Source: Candidatus Bathyarchaeota archaeon (lineage in GTDB: Archaea; Thermoproteota; Bathyarchaeia; TCS64). From it: a DNA stretch of 13,536 nt. This document shows positions 1 through 5,912 of the stretch, in pieces. The DNA lies in the NCBI GenBank assembly GCA_003662205.1, contig QMXQ01000022.1, positions 1 through 13,536 of the forward strand, read 5' to 3'. Within the stretch, counting starts at the first letter, position 1, and every line of letters begins with the position of its first letter. The notes beneath the pieces were generated by a model. It had not been told where the DNA came from. It was given only the letters and a program-made list of their open reading frames with translations, and made no database searches. Both the position numbers and the translations under genes were made by a program.

Positions 1-432
1 CACCAGCACCTCGTCGTTGACGGTGTCCAGGTACTCCTCGGCGCTGATGCCCCAGGCCGACGCCGCCCGCCCCGGCGCGCAGCCCCTCAGCCCCTCCGGG
101 GCGTAAAGGCAGTAGGTGACGGCGTTCTCCGCCTCCTCCTTCGAGTTGACCCAGGGGACGACGACGCCGAGGGCGCCGGTGTCCAGCGCCTGCTTTATCG
201 CGTTGATGTCGTTCCAGACGACCCGAACCAGCGGGACGGCCCCCGCCCCGCACACGGACCGGACCAGCCTGTCCACGGTCTCGAAGCTCAGCGGGCCGTG
301 CTCGGTGTCGAACAGAACCCAGTCGAGACCCGAGGCCGCGACGGCGCGCGCCGCATCCGAGTTCAGGATGGACATCCACGCGCCCACCGCCACCTTCCCT
401 GCCCTCAGCTTCTCCTTCACGTGATTCCTCAA
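1..432 (-). CDS. HpcH/HpaI-family aldolase, N-terminal part (runs off the left edge)
   Basis: Residues 1-144 of a metal-dependent class II aldolase of the HpcH/HpaI family, which cleaves or forms 2-keto-3-deoxy or 4-hydroxy-2-oxo acids to give pyruvate and an aldehyde. The reverse-strand translation contains the family signature FDTEHGPLSFE. With a TTG start at 430-432, the catalytic residues fall at D42, H45 and R70, the numbers I recall for E. coli HpcH. An Asn-rich loop (VVWND) and the VVPWVNS strand follow. The metal ligands (Glu and Asp near 149 and 175) lie outside the window. I chose TTG over the GTG at 418-420 because GGAGGG sits six bases before it and because of the residue numbering. 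The gene is divergent from the QueG-like gene. The substrate cannot be named. Family call is firm; exact reaction is open. Confidence 0.9.
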   Translation of the reverse strand, partial: MRNHVKEKLRAGKVAVGAWMSILNSDAARAVAASGLDWVLFDTEHGPLSFETVDRLVRSVCGAGAVPLVRVVWNDINAIKQALDTGALGVVVPWVNSKEEAENAVTYCLYAPEGLRGCAPGRAASAWGISAEEYLDTVNDEVLV

Positions 433-438
433 ACGGTT

Positions 439-444
439 CCCTCC
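439..444 (-). promoter_or_regulatory. Shine-Dalgarno site of the HpcH/HpaI aldolase
   Basis: The reverse strand reads GGAGGG, six bases before the TTG at 430-432. It matches the archaeal 16S 3' end (complement of CCTCC) and supports the TTG start rather than the GTG twelve bases further in, which has no such site. Confidence 0.65.
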
Positions 445-464
445 GAAACAACTACCTGCTCAGC

Positions 465-472
465 TTATTTAA
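465..472. promoter_or_regulatory. TATA-like box in the divergent aldolase / QueG-like intergenic region
   Basis: TTATTTAA on the + strand reads TTAAATAA on the - strand. On the - strand it is placed to start transcription near 440-445, giving the aldolase a leader of about 10 nt that carries its Shine-Dalgarno site. It could also serve the + strand with a start near 495. The QueG-like gene has a second AT-rich candidate, GCTAAATCC at 504-512, which would give an almost leaderless message. Assignment is by spacing only. Confidence 0.5.
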
Positions 473-536
473 CGCTCATCCCGACTTCAGCCGCCGGAAA
501 ACTGCTAAATCCTATGAAGGAGATCAGACGATCGAG

Positions 537-1298
537 ATGAGCAGCGTCAGCAACCTCCAGCGCGTCCGCCAAATCTTCGAGGAGGAGGCCGAGAGGCACG
601 GGCTGAATGGGGTTCTGGGCGTCGCTGCCTTCAACTCGGTCCTCAGGGCGCTCATGCCCGTCCAGCGGAGGAGGCTGGAGGAGCTCTGCGGCGGAGAACT
701 GCCCGCCCTGCTGGAGGGCGGCTCGGTCATCAGCATCGCCTACGCCTACCCCGAGCACGCCATCGACGTCATCGCCCTGAAGAAGGGGGAGGACTACGAT
801 AAGGATTCGTGGAACAGGTACGCAGCGGAATACAAGCGCCTGAACTGGGCCCTCAACGCCACCGCCGAGAGGCTCGCCGAGGAGACGGGGGGAGTCGCCA
901 TCCCGGCGACGATGACCGGCGTCGCCGAGAAGGTGGAGCACGTCGAGGATTTCTACGCGAGGGTCGTATCCCACAGGGTCGCCGCGGAGCAGTCGGGCGT
1001 CGGCTGGAGGGGCAAGAACGAGCTCATCGTCAACCCCCGGTTCAGCTGCGCCATAAGGCTCGCCTCTGTCGTCACCGCCCTCCCCCTGGAGCGGACCCTG
1101 CCCCTGGAGGGCGGCTGCGGGGCCTGCCGGGCCTGCCTCGACGCCTGCCCCTTCCTCCGCTTCAAGGAGCGGCTCGACAACTACCGGGAGCAGTGCCGCC
1201 GTTACATCGTTCACCTCGGCCTCGACGCCGAGGTCTGCGGCAAGTGCATCAAGGCATGCTACCGCGATGGCATCTACCGAGACCAGTTCAGGCTGTGA
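537..1298 (+). CDS. QueG-like double [4Fe-4S] protein (short epoxyqueuosine-reductase homologue)
   Basis: A 253-residue iron-sulfur protein related to the core of epoxyqueuosine reductase QueG. It shows the family block GVGWRGKN (154-161) followed by a NPRFSC segment, then a double-cluster ferredoxin region with C194-x2-C197-x2-C200-x3-C204 and C220...C234-x2-C237-x3-C241, enough for two [4Fe-4S] clusters. Bacterial QueG is longer (about 350-390 residues) and has a C-terminal extension that is missing here. In QueG the proton-donor Asp lies about 17 residues before the GWxGKN motif; here the aligned position looks like Y140. Archaea make archaeosine rather than queuosine, so the name should not be taken as the function; a cobalamin-dependent or other reductive role is possible. 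The ATG at 537 has GGAGAT twelve bases upstream, a long spacing. The gene converges with the zinc-ribbon gene, 9 bp apart. Confidence 0.8.
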   Translation: MSSVSNLQRVRQIFEEEAERHGLNGVLGVAAFNSVLRALMPVQRRRLEELCGGELPALLEGGSVISIAYAYPEHAIDVIALKKGEDYDKDSWNRYAAEYKRLNWALNATAERLAEETGGVAIPATMTGVAEKVEHVEDFYARVVSHRVAAEQSGVGWRGKNELIVNPRFSCAIRLASVVTALPLERTLPLEGGCGACRACLDACPFLRFKERLDNYREQCRRYIVHLGLDAEVCGKCIKACYRDGIYRDQFRL

Positions 1299-1307
1299 CG
1301 CGCCCGG

Positions 1308-1601
1308 CTACTTCTCCCGGGCGTAGAGCTCGATGTAGCCGCAGACTGTGCACCGGAGGCCGGCAACCGACATCCTCCGCGTCTCCTCCCGTTTGAAGAT
1401 GAACCCTTTCTTCTCCCCCGTCTTCTCCTCCCAGCTGAGGTCGCTCACAACGTCATCCAGCATGGCGGGGAGGCCGCTCATGGACATCCCCGGCGCGAAG
1501 GGGGACATGGCGGAGGTGCCCAGCCTCTCCATCCGAGTCTTCAGCTCGCCCTTCACCATCCTGCCGCCGCACTTTGGGCAGACAGGCTCCGCACCCGACA
1601 T
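1308..1601 (-). CDS. Small zinc-ribbon protein
   Basis: A 97-residue protein with a split zinc ribbon: C8-x2-C11 (VCPKCGGRM) at the N-terminus and C84-x2-C87 (RCTVCGYIE) at the C-terminus. The 70 residues between them carry a Met/Gly/Pro-rich stretch (about 31-47) and a Trp-containing charged segment (55-72). The strand-and-knuckle order suggests the two ends fold together around one zinc ion. Proteins of this type are common in bacteria and archaea and are often annotated only as 'PF20097/zinc ribbon domain'; the partner or nucleic acid bound is unknown. The gene has its own promoter and lies 57 bp after the acetamidase gene on the same strand, so readthrough is possible. Real gene with high probability; function not known. 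Confidence 0.8.
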   Translation of the reverse strand: MSGAEPVCPKCGGRMVKGELKTRMERLGTSAMSPFAPGMSMSGLPAMLDDVVSDLSWEEKTGEKKGFIFKREETRRMSVAGLRCTVCGYIELYAREK

Positions 1602-1631
1602 GACGCCTCTAACCCTTCCTCCCCGTTCGCC

Positions 1632-1639
1632 GTATATAG
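1632..1639 (-). promoter_or_regulatory. TATA box of the zinc-ribbon gene
   Basis: The reverse strand reads CTATATAC, centred about 34 bp before the ATG at 1599-1601, which predicts a start near 1609 and a leader under 10 nt. A GAGGC-type Shine-Dalgarno lies at 1605-1609. One of the clearest TATA matches in the window. Confidence 0.6.
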
Positions 1640-1658
1640 CCTCTCGGGTGGCCCCGGC

Positions 1659-2597
1659 CTACGCCTGCCGCTCCAGGTACCTCTTCGGCAGCTTCGCGAC
1701 CACCGTGTAGAGGGGGTCCACGATCTGTGCGATCCGCGCCCTCGCCGCGAGGCTGAGGAACATGTAGGCGTCCATCCGGTTCCAGCCGTAATCCGCCGCC
1801 ATCCAGTCCACGAGCTCCCTGTACGCCAAGCGGGCCGCGTCCTCCAGCGGCCGGGCGCTGCACACCGTCATGATCTCCTCCTCGGACTCGACCCTGGGCC
1901 AGCCGATGCGCCTCCCCTTTAGGATGTCGAACCTGAGGGTGACGACGGCGGGGACCTCGACGGCGGTGCCGCATATCTCGCCGTCGCCCTGGACGGCGTG
2001 GACGTCGCCGAGGCCGAAGAGGGCGCCGGGCCTGGAGACGGGGAGCATCAGCCTGTTGCCGGGCCTTACGTCGGGGCAGTCCATGTTCCCGCCGTGAGGG
2101 CCGGGCGAGATGGTGGTGATGGCCTCGCTCTCAGGCGAGACGCCGATGGTGCCGATGAAGGGCGCGACATCGATCTCGACCGCCTCCCCGCCGTCGGCGA
2201 CGTAGACGACCTTCCCGCCGCTGATGCGGCTGAACTTCGTCCTCGGCTCCAGCTGCCTCAGCCACCCCTCCAGGGCGCCGAAGCCGGGGATGATGGCCGT
2301 CGCCCCCCGCTCGGGCAACTCGATGTCGAGGATCTCGACCACGAGGGTGTCTCCGGGCTCAGCGCCCTCGACCTCGATGGGGCCCGTGACGGGGTTGACG
2401 TGGAGCTTGATGCCCCTGGCCACGGCCTCGGCGTAGGTCTGCCCCGGCACGACGACGCCCCCGAAGGCGTCCCAGGTCTCGATCTCCACGACCTCTCCGG
2501 GCCGGACCGTGGCGATGGGCGGCGTGTACGGGCCGAGGGTCGAGTCCCGCATGGGGTCAAGGTCTTCCCAGGGCTTCCGTTCAATCCTCCTGACCAT
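1659..2597 (-). CDS. Acetamidase/formamidase family protein
   Basis: A 312-residue member of the FmdA/AmdA family, which hydrolyses short amides (formamide, acetamide) to ammonia and the carboxylate in the cytoplasm. Family marks in order: VRPGEVVEIETWDAF (31-45), NPVTGPIEVEGAEPGDTLVV (68-87), GPHGGNMDC (166-174) and the acidic/His motif GDVHAVQGDGE (197-207), which includes likely metal-site residues. Length fits the shorter AmdA-like group (about 300) rather than the roughly 400-residue formamidases. The ATG at 2595-2597 is preceded by AGGAGGC at 2604-2610 with a six-base gap. It is divergent from rpl12 and not next to an amide transporter or urea genes, so the natural substrate is uncertain; related proteins are sometimes lactam or other amide hydrolases. 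Confidence 0.92.
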   Translation of the reverse strand: MVRRIERKPWEDLDPMRDSTLGPYTPPIATVRPGEVVEIETWDAFGGVVVPGQTYAEAVARGIKLHVNPVTGPIEVEGAEPGDTLVVEILDIELPERGATAIIPGFGALEGWLRQLEPRTKFSRISGGKVVYVADGGEAVEIDVAPFIGTIGVSPESEAITTISPGPHGGNMDCPDVRPGNRLMLPVSRPGALFGLGDVHAVQGDGEICGTAVEVPAVVTLRFDILKGRRIGWPRVESEEEIMTVCSARPLEDAARLAYRELVDWMAADYGWNRMDAYMFLSLAARARIAQIVDPLYTVVAKLPKRYLERQA

Positions 2598-2631
2598 GCC
2601 TATGCCTCCTGTCTCTGTTTGGCGCCGGACG

Positions 2632-2639
2632 GATAAAAC
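2632..2639 (-). promoter_or_regulatory. TATA box of the acetamidase/formamidase gene
   Basis: The reverse strand reads GTTTTATC, centred about 38 bp before the ATG, predicting a start near 2610 and a leader of about 12 nt that contains the AGGAGGC site at 2604-2610. Confidence 0.55.
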
Positions 2640-2677
2640 GCTTCCCCGCCTCCCCTTGGGCGGGTTTGATAGGAAAG

Positions 2678-2686
2678 CATAAAAGC
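2678..2686 (+). promoter_or_regulatory. TATA box of rpl12 (and probably alaS)
   Basis: GCATAAAAG preceded by a purine-rich GGAAA at 2672-2676, the expected BRE position. A start near 2710 would give a leader of about 38 nt, longer than the others inferred here. The leader holds a small AGAC-TTG-GTCT hairpin (2717-2727) before the Shine-Dalgarno; it may have no function. No other TATA candidate is seen before alaS. Confidence 0.6.
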
Positions 2687-2735
2687 GGGTTCTATGCCTC
2701 TAGTTTACAGTCCGAGAGACTTGGTCTATCAATGA

Positions 2736-2742
2736 GAGGTGA
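2736..2742 (+). promoter_or_regulatory. Shine-Dalgarno site that sets the rpl12 TTG start
   Basis: GAGGTGA is complementary over seven bases to the archaeal 16S 3' end and lies five bases before the TTG at 2748-2750. The GTG at 2739-2741 is inside this site, so it cannot be the start that the site serves. Confidence 0.75.
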
Positions 2743-2747
2743 AAGGT

Positions 2748-3050
2748 TTGGAGTACATGTATGCCGCTATGCTGCTTCACAGCGCCGGTAAGGAGATCAC
2801 GGAGAGCGCCGTGGAGAACGTCCTCAGCGCGGCGGGCATCAAGCCTGACGCGGTACGCGTCAAGGCCCTCGTCGCCGCCCTCGCCGAGGTGGACATCGAC
2901 GAGGCCCTCAAGGCGCCGGTCTTCGCCGCCGCTGCTGCTCCCGCGGCTGCTCCTGCCGCCGAGGAGAAGGCTGAGGAGAAGCCAGAGGAAGAGGAGAAGA
3001 AGGAAGAAGAGGAAGAGGATCTCCAGGGCCTCAGCGCGTTGTTCGGTTAG
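2748..3050 (+). CDS. rpl12: Archaeal large-subunit stalk protein L12 (P1 family)
   Basis: A 100-residue acidic stalk protein of the archaeal/eukaryotic P1/P2 type. It dimerises through its N-terminus on P0/L10e at the GTPase-associated centre and recruits elongation factors through its C-terminal tail. It shows the conserved N-terminal helix region (EYMYAAMLLHSAGKEIT), an Ala/Pro hinge (about 63-75), a Glu/Lys-rich stretch, and the factor-binding tail ending GLSALFG. Starting at TTG 2748 gives MEYMYAAM, the usual family N-terminus; a GTG three codons earlier would overlap the Shine-Dalgarno. The usual neighbours L11, L1 and L10 are not upstream: a divergent acetamidase gene lies there instead. 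alaS follows after 51 bp and probably shares the transcript. Confidence 0.96.
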   Translation: MEYMYAAMLLHSAGKEITESAVENVLSAAGIKPDAVRVKALVAALAEVDIDEALKAPVFAAAAAPAAAPAAEEKAEEKPEEEEKKEEEEEDLQGLSALFG

Positions 3051-3101
3051 ACCTCCCGGTTTTCTCCCTCATTCCCGTCCATCTTCAGGAGCCTGAGTAG
3101 G

Positions 3102-5831
3102 TTGGAAGTCCCCCCAGACGAGTTTAGGCTACCCTTCTTCGAGGAGAACGGCTTCGTCAGGAAGCTCTGCCCCAGATGCGGCCTCCACTACTGGACGCAG
3201 GACCCCGACGCCGAGAACTGCGGCGACGCCCCCTGCGTCGACTACACCTTCATCGGCGACCCCCCCACCAACAGGCGGCTCGACGTCGGCGAGATGAGGG
3301 AGAAGTTCCTCTCCTTCTTCGAGGCGCGGGGCCACAAGAGGATCAGCCCCTACCCCGTGGTCGCCCGCTGGCGGGACGACCTGATGGTGACCATCGCCAG
3401 CATCATCGACTTCCAGCCCTACGTCACCGAGGGCATCCTCCCGCCGCCCGCCAACCCCCTCGTCATCAGCCAGCCGTGCATCCGGTTCGAGGACATCGAC
3501 CTCGTGGGCTACACCATGGGGCGCCACTTCACCCTCTTCGAGATGGGAGGCCACCACGCCTTCAACTACCAGGGCCAGCCCCAGATCTACTGGAAGGACC
3601 AGACCGTCCGCTACCACCACGAGCTCCTCACCCGCGACCTCGGCGTCCCCTCGGAGATGGTCACCTACAAGGAGGGGCTCTGGAGCGGCGGCGGCAACGC
3701 CGGCTTCGACCTGGAGGGCTGCGTCGGCGGACTGGAGATATCGACCCTCGTCTTCATGATGTACCGGGTCGTCGGCGACAGGCTCGAGCCCATGCCCATC
3801 AAGGTGGTGGACACCGGCTACGGCATAGAGCGGTGGAGCTGGCTCACCCAGGGCTCGCCCAGCGCCTTCCACGCGATATACGGATCGATCCTGGACGACG
3901 TGATGAGCTGGGCAGGCCTGGAGGTCGACGACAGACTCCTGGCAGAGGCGGCGAAATACTCCTGCCGCATCACGTCGGGGGACAAGGAGGCGGAGCGGCG
4001 GAAGATCGCCTCCCTCCTCGACGTGGACCCGGGGGAGCTCGACCGGCTGCTCTCGCCGGTGGAGGCCCTCTACGCGGCCCTCGACCACACCAAGAGCATG
4101 GTCTTCATCCTCTCCGAGGGCGTCGTCCCCTCCAACGTCCGGGAGGGCTACCTCGCACGGCTCCTCTTCCGGCGCAGCTTCAGGCTCCTCCGTAGGAACG
4201 GCATCGAGGGGAGGCTCCCCGACCTCGTTGAGGCCCAGATCGACTACTGGGGCCGGGACTTCCCCCAGCTCCGGGAGATGCGGGACGAGATCATGGAGAT
4301 GGTCGCCGTCGAGGGAGCAAAATACAGGGAGACCCTCAGGCGCGGCTCCGGCCTCGTCAAACGCTACCTCAAGCGGAGGAAGGGGGACATCCCCGTGGAC
4401 CGGCTCGTCGAGTTCTACGACTCCCACGGCCTCACCCCCGAGGACGTCAGGGACTCCGCAGCCGAGATGGGCGTCACAATCACGGTCCCCGAGGACTTCT
4501 ACGCCCTGGTCACCCGGAGGCACATGAAGGGGAAGCCCGTCCAGCAGGACGCGGCGAAGGCGGAGCTGGTGGGTAAGGTCGAGGGGCTGGAGAAGACGCG
4601 GCGCCTCTTCTACGAGGACCCCTACGTGAGGGAGTTCGACGCCGAGGTCCTCGCCGTCATCGACGACAGATACGTCGTCCTCGACAGGACCGCCTTCTAC
4701 GCCGAGGGCGGAGGCCAGATATCCGACACAGGCAGGCTCGTCAAGGGGTCGGAGAGCGCGGCCGTCACTGACGTCCAGTCCATCGAGGGCGTCCTGCTCC
4801 ACGAGGTCGAGGGGGCGAGCCGGTTCAGGGCGGGCGACGGGGTTCGGGGCGTCATCGACTGGGAGCGGCGTCTCGCCCTCATGAGGAGCCACACGGCGAC
4901 GCACCTGCTGCTCGGCGCGGCGCGTCGGGTGCTCGGGGATCACGCCTGGCAGGCGGGGGCCCAGAAGGGCGTCGAGCGGAGCCGCCTCGACGTGAGCCAC
5001 TACCGTAGGCTGACCCGGGATCAGGTCGAGGCCATCGAGAGGCTGGCGAACCAGGTCGTCGCGGAGGGACGGCGGGTCACCTGCAGGTGGATGCCACGGA
5101 ACGAGGCCGAGGCCCAGTACGGCTTCAGGCTCTACCAGGGGGGCGCGGTCCCAGGCAAGGAGATCAGGGTCGTCGAGGTCGAGGGCTGGGACGTGGAGGC
5201 GTGCGGAGGCACCCACCTCCGGAGCACGTCGGAGGTCGGGCTGGTGAAGATCGTGGGCACCGAGCGGGTGCAGGACGGCGTCGAGCGCCTCATCTTCGCG
5301 ACGGGACCATACGCTCTCGCGGAGGTCCAGCGGCGAGAGCGGGCCCTCCTCGACGTTGCCGAGGTCCTAGGCGCTCCCCTGGAGAAGGTGAGGGCGGCGG
5401 CCCGCAACACCGTCGAGACGGTGAAGAGACTGCGGCACGAGCTTGAGGACCTCAGGCTGGCGGCGTCGAGACAAAGGGCGGAATCCCTACTGGCGGCCGC
5501 CTCCGAGGTGGACGGCGTGAAGCTGGTCATCTACTCCGACAGGGTGAGCGCCGACTTCCTCATCGAGGTGGGGAACGCCCTCGCCCAGCTGGATGAGAAC
5601 GTGGTGGCAGTCATGTTCTCCGAGGCCGAGGTCAGGGTGGTCGTCAAGGCAGGCGCTGCCGCCGTGGCCCGGGGCGTCCACGCGGGGAGACTGGCCTCCC
5701 AGGTGGCGAAGGCCATCGGCGGGGGCGGGGGCGGAGACCCCCACTTCGGCCAGGGCGGCGGAGGCTCCTCCGAGAAGTTCCGGAAAGCGTCGGAACGCGT
5801 CCGAGCCCTGGTTGAGGCGCAGATCGGGTAG
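3102..5831 (+). CDS. alaS: Alanyl-tRNA synthetase, archaeal type
   Basis: A 909-residue class II synthetase that charges tRNA-Ala and clears mischarged Ser/Gly. Order seen: N-terminal Cys motif typical of archaeal AlaRS (C23-x2-C26, C40-x4-C45), class II core with motif 2 region (CIRFEDIDLVGYTMG, 126-140) and motif 3 region (VVDTGYGIERW, about 230-245), tRNA-binding middle, then the editing domain with zinc ligands H597-x3-H601 (HTATH) and C701-x3-H705 (CGGTH). The C-terminus has a coiled-coil-like Glu/Arg helix (about 745-785) and the DHHA1-like end with a Gly-rich loop (GGGGGGDPHFGQGGGG). Full length for the family. The start is TTG at 3102, with AGGAG at 3087-3091 ten bases before it; the translation from there matches the family N-terminus (EFRLPFFEENGFVRK). 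Probably cotranscribed with rpl12. Confidence 0.97.
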   Translation: MEVPPDEFRLPFFEENGFVRKLCPRCGLHYWTQDPDAENCGDAPCVDYTFIGDPPTNRRLDVGEMREKFLSFFEARGHKRISPYPVVARWRDDLMVTIASIIDFQPYVTEGILPPPANPLVISQPCIRFEDIDLVGYTMGRHFTLFEMGGHHAFNYQGQPQIYWKDQTVRYHHELLTRDLGVPSEMVTYKEGLWSGGGNAGFDLEGCVGGLEISTLVFMMYRVVGDRLEPMPIKVVDTGYGIERWSWLTQGSPSAFHAIYGSILDDVMSWAGLEVDDRLLAEAAKYSCRITSGDKEAERRKIASLLDVDPGELDRLLSPVEALYAALDHTKSMVFILSEGVVPSNVREGYLARLLFRRSFRLLRRNGIEGRLPDLVEAQIDYWGRDFPQLREMRDEIMEMVAVEGAKYRETLRRGSGLVKRYLKRRKGDIPVDRLVEFYDSHGLTPEDVRDSAAEMGVTITVPEDFYALVTRRHMKGKPVQQDAAKAELVGKVEGLEKTRRLFYEDPYVREFDAEVLAVIDDRYVVLDRTAFYAEGGGQISDTGRLVKGSESAAVTDVQSIEGVLLHEVEGASRFRAGDGVRGVIDWERRLALMRSHTATHLLLGAARRVLGDHAWQAGAQKGVERSRLDVSHYRRLTRDQVEAIERLANQVVAEGRRVTCRWMPRNEAEAQYGFRLYQGGAVPGKEIRVVEVEGWDVEACGGTHLRSTSEVGLVKIVGTERVQDGVERLIFATGPYALAEVQRRERALLDVAEVLGAPLEKVRAAARNTVETVKRLRHELEDLRLAASRQRAESLLAAASEVDGVKLVIYSDRVSADFLIEVGNALAQLDENVVAVMFSEAEVRVVVKAGAAAVARGVHAGRLASQVAKAIGGGGGGDPHFGQGGGGSSEKFRKASERVRALVEAQIG

Positions 5832-5845
5832 GGCATCCGCAACAA

Positions 5846-5850
5846 TTTTT
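5846..5850 (+). terminator. Possible weak oligo-T terminator after alaS
   Basis: A run of five T (AACAATTTTTACG) 15 bp after the alaS stop, without a hairpin. Archaeal RNA polymerase can stop on such tracts, but five T is weak and leuS may be partly read through. Confidence 0.3.
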
Positions 5851-5859
5851 ACGCATAAC

Positions 5860-5867
5860 CTTTATTC
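5860..5867 (+). promoter_or_regulatory. Possible TATA box of leuS
   Basis: CTTTATTC in the AT-rich 81-bp gap after alaS, predicting a start near 5890. A GAGG Shine-Dalgarno lies at 5900-5903, nine bases before the ATG. The match is imperfect; CCATATTC at 5874-5881 is an alternative, though close to the start codon. Confidence 0.4.
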
Positions 5868-5912
5868 CCTCACCCATATTCTCATACACACGATTAGACG
5901 AGGCTAGAAGGC

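Noticed and set aside
514..540. Eight-codon mini-ORF (MKEIRRSR) whose stop overlaps the ATG of the QueG-like gene
   Set aside because: It has no Shine-Dalgarno of its own, and its interior holds the site likely used by the gene. An ATGA overlap at this length can arise by chance.
2717..2727. AGAC-TTG-GTCT hairpin in the rpl12 leader
   Set aside because: Four-base arms are too short to claim a regulatory element such as an L1-type binding site.
2930..3030. Repetitive GCC/GAG/AAG-rich stretch that looks like a low-complexity repeat
   Set aside because: It is the normal Ala-rich hinge and Glu/Lys tail of archaeal L12.
3129..5216. Very long open frame antisense to alaS
   Set aside because: It mirrors the codon structure of alaS in GC-rich DNA, has no recognisable domain, and alaS itself is certain.
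5719..5766. G-rich tract near the end of alaS that might form a quadruplex
   Set aside because: It encodes the Gly-rich loop conserved at the C-terminus of archaeal AlaRS; coding constraint explains it.
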